From Congeria kusceri (Eukaryota; Mollusca; Bivalvia; Myida; Dreissenidae), in NCBI GenBank assembly GCA_027627225.1, contig CM051030.1, positions 1,116,001 through 1,180,000 of the forward strand: a stretch of 64,000 bases of DNA, written 5' to 3'. The notes beneath the pieces were generated by a model. The model made no database searches. It was not told the DNA's origin and saw only the letters and a program-made list of their open reading frames with translations. Shown piece by piece: positions 36,497 through 48,158 of this stretch. Made by a program: the position numbers and the translations under genes. Positions within the stretch are counted from its first letter, which is position 1; the number at the start of each line of letters is the position of its first letter.

Positions 36497-37789
36497 TTTA
36501 CCTACTGAAACTATGTTTAGTTGAAACCTATTTATTTTTGTTTGTGTTGAAAGCCTGAGGTTTATTGAGACGCTTCTGAGTTCATTTCCTGGGTAGAACC
36601 AGTACTTGGTGACTTTTTAGAAAGACCGTTCCCCGAGTATGAATCAAGTTCATGATCTCCCTGTCGCAGTTCAATAAAACAAGAAAATATCATATTTCTG
36701 TGTAATGAATAAGTTACTGGTAAATGTACTGTAGTAAAATGGCTCGAAGGAGAGTATTGCAGTCATTGATTTAATTCCTTGTAACACATTGTAATAGTAT
36801 TCTTGCAGTGAATGTCAGAGAAATCACATTCTGGTTAGGGAATTCCCTTCGTTATTTCAGTGGCTACCCTACTTGTAATTTTTAGCTTTACTATTCTCCA
36901 AATAGTCCAAGTTATACTACTCACCCCATTTGTCTGCGTCAGTGTGATGCTTGGGTTAAGGTTTGCGTGCAACAGGTGCATATCTCTGGTTAAAGTTTGT
37001 GTGCAACAACTTCATATCTCTTTATCTACTTCAGATATTCTATTAAAACATCACACATGTCTTTAGGGTCATTGTATAAGGTCACTGACCAAGGCCCGTA
37101 ACTGTGACCAGTATTTTAGCAGAATTATGCCCCTTTTTAAGCTCGACTATTCGAAACTTGGAACTAACCTTTGTCATCAGCTCCAGTATCAGGGGCAACA
37201 TTCCCCATAACTCTTTTTGTATTTTGACAGAGTTATGCCCCTTTTTCACATAGATTAGCATCCCCAGCTAAAAAAATTATTATTCCAGATGTATTAATTA
37301 AATTATTATCACGTTAAAGTGCAAATGAAAACAAACTCAAAACACTTTGAATTATTCAAATATCTCTATTACTCCAAAGTTATGAGGTTTTGAAGTTGTG
37401 AAATTTTCGCAAAATTTTGCCACTTTTTTGGCAGGTTTTATTCTTTAGAAGACTGATTTCTCAGAAATTTGCGGCACCGACGCCGCTGATATGTTATTAT
37501 AAATTCTTATATTTTTTTATTTATTGAAATATCTTCATGAAAATTGGTAACCATATGTAAATTTACATGCTCTTTTCATTTCTAAGGTCCATTTTGGTCT
37601 AGCTGTGAGTGCAAACATTTTTTCCCATAAAAAGTGTGTCCTCTATATATTTTTTTTCAATCAAAATGTTTAGTGACGTTGCATTTACATGCCATAATAT
37701 TGTAATGTCACTCTTCAATTGCTTTCTTGGTGATTAAAATTCATAAATCTTAGTGAACTTATATAACATTTCAAAGACATTAAACAAAC

Positions 37790-38074
37790 ATGTTGTAAAA
37801 CATTATACTTTTATTACATATACACACATCAATGGCATAATGCAGATACATTGTTCACTGTCAACTGCTCTAGGACTGTCTGTCAATTGTTGAGCAAGGG
37901 AATTCACTTCCTCCTTTTGTGGAGAATTTGTAACTGCCTCTTTGGTTGGATTTTCCTGGAACATGTGCTTCTCTGTTGGCGGACCTGGGAAGTTAAGATG
38001 ATCCGATGCCATCCTGAATTCATCCTGTCGGAGTCAGACTGGCACATTGCACTTTACAGGAAATAATAATGCAC
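37790..38074 (-). other. Possible antisense terminal exon (weak)
   Basis: On the minus strand a TTTTTCAG acceptor (exon from 38074) precedes an open frame starting ATGGCATCGGATCATC (38012-37803). It encodes about 69 residues beginning MASDHLNFPG and including KEEVNSLAQQL. An AATAAA lies at 37815-37810, overlapping the last codons. I do not recognise the peptide. It could be an exon of a small nested gene or chance. Confidence 0.2.
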
Positions 38075-38648
38075 CTGAAAAATAATAAAGATACAGTAAG
38101 AAATAATACAATGTAAAGAAAAAATAAATCAAATAATTTTAGAAAATAAAATGAACCTATTCAATAAATGTGTTAAACTTACTATTATTTACACAAGTAT
38201 TTGTTTACTGTTGTCATGATTCCTATTCTCCTAACATGACTTCAATACATACATGATACAACCAATATCCTAAACAAATGACATTCTGTACACATACACT
38301 TTACAGGTTTGTCGACTTCATAAAATTAAAAAATATTAACAATATTCTGAATTATTTAATTTGTGTGAATTTTGTGCATAACAATAAAAATGCGCTGGTG
38401 TAGGAGTAGATAATGTGTTTTATAAAACGATGACCGAAATGCTGCCTATCCGAAACTATATGTACTATTGTTTACAAGCATTTTAAGTTTTTAACGTATT
38501 TATTTAAAAAACAAAAACCTCTTAGTAACATATACCAGCGAAATGGACAAATATATTTTAAATTACACATACTTAAGCGTTTTTCTTGTGCTTATTGGGG
38601 CTTATTTACTGAACATAACGTTTGTTTTTCGCTTATCGATAGAAATTC

Positions 38649-38659
38649 AAGATGGCGGC
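38649..38659 (+). promoter_or_regulatory. YY1-like AAGATGGCGGC motif
   Basis: AAGATGGCGGC is the classic YY1/initiator-downstream motif found at animal transcription starts. It stands alone in AT-rich intron sequence, about 600 bp upstream of the antisense exon candidate. Its role is unproven. Confidence 0.3.
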
Positions 38660-39725
38660 CATTGCATCGCCAGAATGGATTTGGGGGTTTTCCTGACCTC
38701 TGAACTTTGAACGCAAATGTGGTTGGGTAAACATAAAACCGATTTAATCGTAATATATATCAAATTAAAGCTTAGAAAGTGTATTTTTAAATGATATAAC
38801 TTTCATATTAACATACCGATTCAGGATCCGACAAATTCATGTAGACTTTGGTCATTTGTAACACGCTAGTTTACAGTCTGATTTTAACTGAAGTTGTATC
38901 ATCATGAAGGGAAATTCCTCCTTTGATGAAATAAAAACCATATTAAACTGAATTTTATTGTGATTAATCTGTTATATGATTCATTAAAATATGTTAAGTG
39001 CAAAGCACCTAATTCATCCGATGAAATATACGACCGTCAGAAAATCAATATCAGTGAATGGATTATTGGATTTTGCTGGGGATGCTACATAAATTTTCTG
39101 GTTAAAGTTTATATTAAAAAGTTTTGTTACTTCAATACTATATATAAACTTTTCACTTGAAACTTGGAACTAACCTTGTCATCAACTCTAGTATCAGGAG
39201 CAACATTACCCATAACTCTATTTTGTATTTTGACAGAGTTATGCCCCCTTTTCACTTAGATTTTCTGTTTAAAGTTTATATTCAAAAGTTTGATAACTTC
39301 AAAAAGAACATAAGTTATTCTCCTGAAACTTTGAACTTGCCTTTGTCATCAACTCTAGTATCAGGGGTCTTTGTCATCAACTCTAGTATCAGGGGTACCA
39401 TTACCAATAACTCTGTTTTGTATTTTGACAGAGCTTTGCACACTTTTTACATAGATTTTGTGGTTAAAGTTTTTGTTCCAAAAATGTATAAACTATACAA
39501 GGCTTCACTTAAAAGTTTTGTATTTTAACAAATTTTTGCCCCTTCCGCTATCCAAAATATGTACCAACTGAAATACTTAGAATAGTTGAGCGCACTGTCC
39601 TCTGACAGCTCTTGTTGTACTGACTCTGACTCTATAAGGCCCATAACTCTGACAAAGCGGTTTGAATAGTTAAGCGCGCTGTTCTGAGACAGCTCTTGTT
39701 GTTCATGACTATTATTACTGCACAG

Positions 39726-39835
39726 GTTCTTCCCAGAGCACGTTCCTGGAAAGCTGCGGCGTTGCAGATCTAGTCACAACCTGCTATGCCGGAAGAAACA
39801 GGAAGGTGGCAGAAGCATTTGTCAAATCTAAAAAG
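39726..39835 (+). CDS. GPD1: GPD1 exon 7 (substrate-binding Arg/Thr)
   Basis: Starts with GT completing a Gly codon, then [20 protein letters not shown] and [16 protein letters not shown]. Asp, Thr and Arg of [11 protein letters not shown] align with human Asp260, Thr264 and Arg269, which contact the substrate and its phosphate. One residue shorter than human just after the first Gly. Phase 0, donor GTAGCA. The bases after the donor echo exon sequence 30 nt upstream (AAGGTGGCAGAAG versus AAGGTAGCAGAAG). Confidence 0.97.
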
Positions 39836-39976
39836 GTAGCAGAAGTTTTTATGGATATCACATGCACTTGCTTTATCCACTGGACAATGGACATTTCGCT
39901 ATGAGATTTATCGCTGTTTAAAGTTTATGAATGTTTTTACAAGAGATCTCTGTCAAACAATGAAGTCTCAGCTTTC

Positions 39977-40838
39977 TGACTGGCTATACGCATTGTCAAT
40001 GATATCTCGTAAACTGGCTATACGCATTGTCAATGTTATCTCGTAGATTGGCTTTACGCATTGTCAATTATATCTCGTAGACTGGCTATATGCATTGTCT
40101 ATGATATCACGTAGATTGACTATACGCATTGTCAATGATATCTCGTAGACTGGCTATACGCATTGTCCATGATATCTAGTAGATTGCCTATACGCCTTGT
40201 CAATGATATCTCGTATATTGGCTATACGCATTGTCAATGAAATCTCGTAGATTGACCATACGCATTGTCAATGATATCTCGTAGACTGGCTATACGCATT
40301 GTCCATGATATCTAGTAGATTGGCTATACGCCTTGTCAATGATATCTAGTAGATTGGCTATACGCATTGTCAATGATATCTAGTAGATTGGCTATACGCA
40401 TTGTCCATGATATCTAGTAGATTGGCTATACGCCTTGTCAATGATATCTCGTATATTGGCTATACGCATTGTCAATGAAATCTAGTAGATTGGCTATATG
40501 CATTGTCAATGAAATCTCGTAGACTGGCTATACGCCTTGTCAATGATATCTCGTATATTGGCTATACGCATTGTCAATGAAATCTCGTAGATTGGCTATA
40601 CGCATTGTCAATGAAATCTCGTATATTGGCTATATGCATTGTCAATGAAATCTCGTAGATTGACCATACGCATTGTCAATGATATCTCGTAGATTGGCTA
40701 TACGCATTTTCAATGAAATCTCGTAGGTTGGCTATACGCTTGTCAATGATATCTCGTAGACTGGCTATACGCATTGTCAATGATATCTCGTAGATTGGCT
40801 ATACGCATTGTCAATGAAATCTCATAGATCGGTCAATT
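39977..40838 (+). repeat. 34-bp minisatellite, ~25 copies
   Basis: Units of 34 bp: GATTGGCTATACGCATTGTC then AATGATATCTCGTA. Two common variant positions (CGCATTG/CGCCTTG and TCTCGTAG/TCTAGTAG) recur in blocks, which suggests multi-unit copying rather than single-unit slippage. Confidence 0.95.
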
Positions 40839-41712
40839 AAAGAATGGCAGTTACTTAATTTCCAATAACTTTCTACTTTTTGAACAAACACAGTTCTAAC
40901 AATATAAATGTGTTAATTTCATTGGAAAGTTTGCTTTTAATAAGAATTCCATCACTATTATAAAAATAAAGACATTTGGGACAATGTTTATTAGGTAATG
41001 ACTACAATCGCCATTTCAGAGACTGAAAGTTGGAAAGTTCTGAAATGTTTATTAGCTACTTTGGCAGCATTTTATATCTCGGATACCGTAAATGTCCTTA
41101 TTGACGCTCATGCCCTAATAGACGCGCATGGGGTATTTTTTGGTCCCGAAATATTTTTTGTCGATCTGTATTTTCGAACATTAACGAAAAACTAAAGTTA
41201 ATTTCAATAGAAACGATTAAATAGACCACCATATTTATGTATCCGGAATTGCCTGTATTTAAATACCTATGCCCCACAATAAGGGTTACACGCAACCATA
41301 TATGTCACAATTCATCACGTCGATCATGTTAATAATTTAGACTGTACCATTGTGCATTACCTCGTGCGAGTGAGCGACGAAATTAATTTAGACAGTACTA
41401 TCATGAATTTCTCATGCAGGCAAAGCCCATCGGCCGTATTTAGACGGCACCAATGTGTATAATGTCATTGGAAAGCGCATACATGAAAACTTGATTTCTG
41501 GATAATGGCAGAATTTTAAAAAAAATGGCTCCATTTAAACGTGCAGGGGGTCCTAAAACGGTACATTAACCTTTCATTTGTGATCTCTATGAGCCTAATT
41601 TCGCCCGTCATTTGTTTCTGTATTTACTGGGTATTCTCAATTTGATTCATATTTTCTAAGCTTTGCTAAAATAACTTGACATGTATCTTTATTCAACACT
41701 TACCCAGTATTC

Positions 41713-41987
41713 CATATATGAGGCGCGTCGTGAGAAAACCGGTCTTAATGCATGTGCGTAGAGTGTCATCCCGGATTAGCCTGTGCAGTCCGCACAGGCT
41801 AATCCAGGACGGCACTTTCCGCCTACCATGGATTTATGTTTAGAAGAGACTTCCTTGAAACAGAAAATACCATAAAAGCGGAAAGTGCCATCCCGGATTA
41901 GCCTGTGCAGACTGCACAGGCTAATCCGGGATGACACTTTACGCACATGCATTAAGTACAGTTTTCCAACGACACGCCTCATATATA
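41713..41987. mobile_element. GATTAGCC-family MITE
   Basis: The best preserved copy. The left arm ATGAGGCGCGTCGTGAG mirrors the right arm GACACGCCTCATATA, and both arms contain GGATTAGCCTGTGCAG with its own inverse, giving nested hairpins. Confidence 0.92.
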
Positions 41988-42147
41988 TTTAATCACACTT
42001 GGTAATGATATTTGCAGCTCTGCTATGAATATTTTGATACATAAGCATCAAATACTAATACAGTCATCACAATTAGCCAAATGGCCAAGCAAGCCCAAAT
42101 TCTTATTGTATTACTGTAGAGCAAGAAAAGTTTGCAAGCCCGCCTAA

Positions 42148-42466
42148 TGCACCTATCAATATTTTCCCCCAGGGGGGGAGCAGCAGGCAATCCTGGGGGA
42201 ATTAGACTAATTATATTTTGGGGGATGTAATTCCCCACCCTTGAGCCAAGTGTTTTTGTCTAAATCCCCTCAATGGGGGTGCTTAATTGGTGTATCAAAT
42301 GGCCCGGGGGCCAATATTACCGCGATCTAAATTCCGAACAAAGTCTTTCTACCAGGACCTGGAATCATTCGGCGTATCTAATTCCCGCCTTTCGGGAATT
42401 GCTTTCAGTCTGAAGTCCCGTATATGCCCGCCGCTCCCCCCCTGGGGGTAAATATTGATAGGTGCA
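42148..42466. mobile_element. C/G-run TIR MITE
   Basis: Ends TGCACCTATCAATATTTTCC followed by CCCAGGGGGGG, and the inverse CCCCCCCTGGGGG then AAATATTGATAGGTGCA. The interior contains CCCGGGGGCC and TAAATCCC words. A second copy lies at 54938-55264. Confidence 0.85.
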
Positions 42467-42701
42467 TAATATGAACTGGGAATCTGAGCAAGCAAAGTTT
42501 AGAAGTTGCCAGTGCAGAGCTCCTGGGGCTGTGGTATTTTCAAGCACAACTTCAAGTGAACTTGCAGTGAGTTTTTTTCCAGCTGTTGGGGGAATGGTTT
42601 GTGGGCAGATTTGAAGGGGAAAAACAATTTTCTTCAGAAAATAAGGAAACAACTATTTTCTTCGGGAAATAGAGTTATTAGCAGTAATAAAATGCAAGAA
42701 C

Positions 42702-42980
42702 AATAATGGTCAAATTCTGCGAGGTCTTCTATCATGGTAATTTGGAGATAAGAGATACAAATCTCATCTCAATTTATATCCACAAATATTCGATTTTTTA
42801 CCTACTGCAACCATGTTTAGTTAAAACCTATTTATTTTTGTTTGATTTTGTTGAGAGCCTGAGGCTTATAGAGACACTTCTGAGTTCATTTCCTGGGTAG
42901 AACCAGTACTTGGTGACTTTTTAGAAAGCCCACTCCTCTAGTATGAATCAAACTCATGATTTCCCTATCACAGTTACCAT
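42702..42980 (+). pseudogene. Duplicate of exon 6 end plus intron 6 flank
   Basis: 42702-42736 copies the last ~34 nt of exon 6 with only synonymous differences (reads [10 protein letters not shown]) and keeps the GTAAT donor. The homology continues through the first ~60 nt of intron 6, then jumps straight to the sequence found at 36497-36665, omitting the 2.9 kb insertion. The 5' part of the exon and its acceptor are missing. Confidence 0.9.
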
Positions 42981-44580
42981 AAATTCACTCGTATAAGCCA
43001 CACTTTTTGTGTCGCCTGACTAGGCGACATATAGGGGCTACTTATGTCGGCGGCGGCATCAGCGGCTGCGGCGGCGGTGTCACCTTATCCTTGTTCGGAG
43101 CATAACTCGTAGGCTATGAAAGTTATCAGCATGAAACTAAATAAGTAGATAGATATTATTGAGGGGAAGTGCAGTGCACAAGAACTGTTACTCTGCACCT
43201 CATACTTTTGGAGTTATTGCCCTTTGTTTATTTTCATACTTAATTTTTGTCCGGAGCATACCTCTTAAGACTATGAAAGCTATCAACTTGAAACTTCATC
43301 GGTAGATAGATCTCAATGAGGAGAAGTGCAGTGCACAAGAACCGTTACTCTGCACCTCATACTTTCGGAGTTATTGCCCTTTGTAAATTTTAATACTTAT
43401 TTTTGTGTCGCATTTTTAGTTTTAACTAGTCTTTTCTTTGCAATTAGCCAGAGTGCAGTGCTTTTGAAGATTTCAATAAATCTGTTTAAAAAAAATTGAG
43501 CATTAACCTTAAGTGCTTCTTCATTTGGATTTGTTTTGAAAGTCTGTCCGAGTTTTATTCCAGGTACAATAGGAGCTTCAAGCATGAGGCTTGAATATTC
43601 AGAGATATCAGATCATTGACTTAAGAAAATGTAGGTATCACAAAGCTTAATTGTTTCGTTCCGTGTACTACCTGTAAAACTGTATGGCTCCAGTTTCCTA
43701 GTTTGTGCAAAGTTGCTAACATTTGACTTTCTTAACCAGGTGGTCTATATCCAATTAATTCCTTCGTTAAAAATAGCTAGGCCAGAGTTTTTGTATCACC
43801 AGGGGTCGTATTCCAGAAACATCTTAAGTGAAATCTTAGCCTTAAAATCATAATTTTTCTTAAGCTTTTTATTCTATGTATACATGAAATTCTGCTGAAT
43901 TTTCTCTAATTATCAACTTACTATTAACTGATATTTGCTTAACTGAAATTTATTAATTTACGTGTATTTGAAAAAATATTACATTACACAAATTGGAACT
44001 TAAGTGAAAATATTTTTAAGATCAACTTAAGATGTTTCTGGAATATGGCCCCTGAAAAGGCTACATATAGGGGTTACTTTTGTTGGCAGTGACCTCAGCG
44101 GTGTGGTCGGCGGCGGCGGCCTTGAGTTTATGCAGACAATAACTAAAGAGGTTTTTGTGCTATCATTATGAATCTTTATGGAAGAGTTACTTGGCATAAA
44201 AGGAAGGTGAAGTTCAGTTTTCAGCATAATTGCTTTCATGGTACTTGAATTATGCCCCATCAGGCGACAGATCCGACTCGTGCAGTTCTAGTCTTTCATC
44301 CAAATTTCATATCATTTAAATATTTAATATTTAAAAATGATTATTATTTTACCAAGATTTATTTCATATCACTTCTATCTCCCATTTTACTAACAATCTA
44401 CATAGCTTTTTCTCTTAAGTTTTAACCTAAAAATGCTCATAATTCTGTTGGTTTCCATGCATCCACTTAAGACATTGAGGGGGAAAATTTTATGATTTGT
44501 GTAAGGGGGGATATATACTCTATATATAAGCTACGGAGCCTATGAAAACTAACAGAAACAGAAAATAAATTACATTTTAG

Positions 44581-44687
44581 ACGATTGAAGAGCTGGAGAA
44601 GGAAATGCTGAACGGCCAGAAGCTTCAGGGACCACCTACAGCAGAAGAGGTGAACTTCATGCTGAAATCAAAGGGCATGGAGGACAG
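44581..44687 (+). CDS. GPD1: GPD1 exon 8
   Basis: After TACATTTTAG it encodes 35 codons plus [22 protein letters not shown] and [30 protein letters not shown] is a family signature in the C-terminal helical domain. The split Arg codon (AG|G) is completed in exon 9. Donor GTATAC; a SINE begins 16 nt later. Confidence 0.96.
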
Positions 44688-44703
44688 GTATACTTCTACA
44701 GTC

Positions 44704-45010
44704 GAAGGGCCCTGCTAGCTCAGTTGGTAGAGCGCTTGAATGTCAATCCAGGGATCATGAGTTCGAGCCCGAGCCCGGTTACATAACTTGTGTGGGGATT
44801 GGTCATGAAATAATTCCAATAGCCCATATCCCCCTTCCTCTGATTCAAGTAGGGCAGTCGTCAGTTACTGGCATTGGTGGGTGCACTTAGTACTGGTAAA
44901 CTGCTTAGATCGGCTAAGCTTGCCCAGAAACAGTGTGAGCAAGTTTACTTACCGACGTGATATGACTGAAATACTGTTAAAAAAATTCCAAACAAACAAA
45001 ACAAACTAAT
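44704..45010 (+). mobile_element. tRNA-derived SINE (family A), sense, near exon 8 donor
   Basis: Head with GCTAGCTCAGTTGGTAGAGC and GAGTTCGAGCCC, family body, tail CCAAACAAACAAAAC. It is flanked by CTTCTACAGTC (44693-44703) and CTTCTGCAGTC (45011-45021). The target duplication starts 5 nt after the donor GT, so the splice site was spared. Confidence 0.93.
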
Positions 45011-47376
45011 CTTCTGCAGTCTCCGCGAAAGTCGTCTGACCTCGGACAAAGCCAGTAAAAGTGCACAAGGTCAAAGAAAAAAAACCAGGCCCCACAGCTA
45101 TGACCGTTCTTAAGCTTCATCTCAGTCTTAATCTTAAAGATTAAACCAATCACGTTCAAAGCTCATACATATAAAGAATTCATTGTTTTTTTAGCTGTGA
45201 TTTGTGAATATGACCTTTTTTGTGAAATTGTGAAAAACGTGTCATAAAACCACAAAGTTTTTGGTGAAAATATTTGTTATCATTAAAAAAGAGAAATAAA
45301 AACTATTATCAAAATTTAAATAATAACTAGTGATTTTCTTGTATTTTATCAAACTTAAAATACAAACACATGATAAATGTGATTTAGACACTCATGCAAC
45401 CATTAAACATTTCAAAAATTTCATGTTTTTCTATCCACTTTTCCATTGGTGAATTTAGGCCAAAAAATTAGTATACTTTTTGGCTTTGTGACGAAAATAA
45501 GGCCAAAAAAACGCTGGCATTGGTCCATATTTGAAGTTGAGATTAAGTTTGAGATGGAGGACTTCCGTATTCGTGGGGCCTGGGGCCATCTCCACAAAGC
45601 TCCTAAGGAAACTTTTGTCCTAAGTCATAGTTAAGTGAACATTTCAAATAAAAAATGTATAGTGAAAATCAGTAATTCCTATCTGAAAAATGGTAAAATA
45701 AGAAACAACTGTTTATTCTTTATCAGAGTAAAACCATTTAAGACAAAATAGACTTTAAATGAACAAGCCACAGACGTATAGAAGTTTGTGATTGTAAGTA
45801 AATTTTCACTAGGAAGCTTTGTGGATATGGGCCCAGAAAAACTTTGAGAGCTGAGTGTGGAACTGTTGTATCTGCTTAACCTTTCTATATGAGATACTAT
45901 AGTTTTATGCTTAATCTTTGACTGGCCCTCCTGACTGGTGAAAAATTCTCGTACCGTAATCCCAAATAAATTACTGGCCACAAGGTCTGGTAATCTCTTA
46001 ATTATTTCTGGCCCGAACTCCATTTTACTGGCATCTCAGAAACATTACATTTTTAGCCTACTAGTAGGTGCTGGACGTGAAGTTTTCACCAGACAGGACG
46101 GCCATTGGTCTGGTCATTATACCCCCACAAACGAAGTTTGGGGATGTATATAGGAGTGAGCTTGTTGGTCTGTCGTCTGTCAGTCTGTTGGTTTTAATGG
46201 TTTCCGGATGATCACTCAAGAAAGGCTTGACCTACTCAAATAATTTTTGGTACGCAGAACACAGGTCAAGTTTGACTTTGGTTACAAACCACTAAATTTT
46301 GAGTTATGGCCCCTTTGCGACTTAAATTCTCTGAAAACACGGTTTTAGGACAATAACTCATGAAATGCTCCACATATTTAAATTATTTTTGGTACATAGG
46401 TGTAACACCATAAACTACAGGTTCGGTTCGGCTTTGGTTACAAACCAGTGAATGTTGACTGAGTTATGGCTCCTATTGAAATTAAATTTTAACGAATACA
46501 CTTAAACATTCACAAATTAAAGCATTCTCATTTTGTCCATTTTTTTCGAATGGATGCCATAGTTTTGTGACAAGGTCATACTGTGGGGGTATATCCGTCA
46601 CACATTTTACGATTCTAGCGTTAGTAAATTGACTGTGTATTAATTGCATGTTGGGATCCCAGCTGATCAGTAAACGTTTTAAGCTGTGTAAATTACTTTC
46701 AGAACCATGAAAATAAGGCTCGGGTTGGTTGACTTAATGGTCGTCAGAACATATCCTACTGGTCGTCCTAATGCTTATCATATATTAGGATATGAGTTTA
46801 ATCAGATTGTGCAATAGGGAAAAATGATTTGCCATCACTTATAGACCTTTCCAGGTGTTGTCACAAACGATTTCAACCTCTCCCAAGCGTTTGTTTAATA
46901 GATTGGTAGTTTCCATTCCTCAAATATTACAAGCTTTACGATTTGTGTAAAATTTGTTAACCGTTAAACGCGTGATATCCAAGTTCAATGATTGGATACA
47001 ATTACAGATTAAATTGCATGTGATTGACATTTGCGGAGATATCTAAAGAAGACCAGATAAGGTGCATACATGCATAAAATTTGCATGTAAATGCATTAGA
47101 TACGCACGAAAAATACAATAAAATCAAAGTGTACATTTACGCACAAAATTTCAGTTTTTTGCATATACATGTAAGTAAAAATCAGACACTTAAACGTTAT
47201 CGATTCAATGTGTGGATGTGTAAAAATTCCTTATTTAAAACATTATATTGTCTTCTTGAAATGTCTTTGACGTTATTTAACATCACTATATTTGTATTCA
47301 TTGGCACTTTCCGTATTACTTTCTCATTGAAAGTACATATACCCCTTATACATGTTGGACTGATTGTACATTTACC

Positions 47377-47997
47377 CCACGAAATGTTTGTTTGAATGTA
47401 CATTTACCCCCCATAAATTCTTGTTTGAGTGTAGATTTACCCCCATAAATTCTTGTTTGAATGTACATTTACCCTCATTAATTATTGTTTGAGTGTACAT
47501 TTGCCCCACATAAATTCTTGTTTGAGGGTACATTCCCCCCCCCCACATTCTTGTTTGAGTGTTCATTAACTCTCATAAATTCTTGTTTGAGTGTACATTT
47601 ACCCCCCATAAATTCTTGTTTGAGTGTACATTTACCCCACCCCCAATAAATTCTTGTTTGAGTGTACATTTACCCCCCACTAAATTCTTGTTTGAGTGTA
47701 CATTTACTCATAAATTCTTGTTTGAGTGTACATTTACCCCCCCCCCCCCATAAATTCTTGTTTGAGTGTAGATTTACCCCCATAAACTCTATTGAGTGTA
47801 CATTTACCCCATACATTCTTGTTTGAGTGTACATTTACCCACATACATTCTTGTTTGAGTGTAGATTTACCCCCATACATTCTTGTTTGAGTGTACATTT
47901 ACCCCCATACATTCTTGTTTGAGTGTACATTTACCCCCATAAATTCTTGTTTGAGTGTGCATTTAACCTTGTAAATTGTTCATAATGCTTGAGTGTA
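47377..47997 (+). repeat. ~31-bp C-rich minisatellite, ~18 copies
   Basis: Units of TTCTTGTTTGAGTGTACATT plus TACCCCC(n)ATAAA vary in length through their C run, up to about 12 Cs near 47740. The array lies in the 3' end of intron 8 and replaces most of what would be the branch-point region's upstream context. Confidence 0.93.
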
Positions 47998-48061
47998 CAT
48001 TTACCCTCTGCGCAAAGTTACCTAGAGCTCTGCGTCTATTGTGTCGACTGTTGACTTTCAG

Positions 48062-48158
48062 GTTCCCAATGTTTACTGCTGTACACAGGATCTGCAAGGG
48101 GCAGCTACCTGTCGAGGAGTTCATCAACTGTCTAAAGAACCACCCAGAACATATGTAA
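48062..48158 (+). CDS. GPD1: GPD1 exon 9 (C-terminus and stop)
   Basis: The first base completes the Arg codon from exon 8. It then encodes [20 protein letters not shown] and [11 protein letters not shown], then TAA at 48156-48158. The C-terminal NHPEHM is near-invariant in animal GPD1, so the protein ends at the normal place with no peroxisomal or membrane extension. The last ~11 coding bases and stop are repeated at 49430 in the tandem copy. Confidence 0.97.

Larger units (their letters stand above)
33520..39725 (+). other. Intron 6
   Basis: Contains a ~2.9 kb composite insertion (33582-36496), a SINE-B fragment (36540-36670) and repeats with GAATAGTCGAGC/CAGCTCTTGTT features (36870-37260, 39150-39710). 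It also has a weak antisense exon candidate (37790-38074). 38080-38950 is AT-rich with no element recognised apart from a YY1-like motif. Acceptor CTGCACAG. Confidence 0.8.
39836..44580 (+). other. Intron 7
   Basis: Holds the 34-bp minisatellite (39977-40838), a GATTAGCC MITE, a C-run TIR MITE, the exon 6 relic, and repeats with GGCGACATATAGGGG starts and GTCAGGCGACA ends (43010-43410, 44055-44290). 40850-41700 shows no recognised element. Acceptor TACATTTTAG. Confidence 0.85.
44688..48061 (+). other. Intron 8
   Basis: Carries a SINE from its 17th base, a CCCACAAACGAAG-family repeat (46120-46620) and a C-rich minisatellite (47377-47997) that ends about 60 nt before exon 9. 45020-46110 and 46630-47370 are AT-rich without recognisable elements. 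Acceptor TTGACTTTCAG. Confidence 0.85.

Noticed and set aside
39977..40838. CRISPR-like array
   Set aside because: Units are contiguous direct repeats without unique spacers, in a eukaryotic intron.
42702..42736. Mutually exclusive alternative exon 6
   Set aside because: Only the last third of the exon is present, with no acceptor, and exon 7 lies upstream of it.
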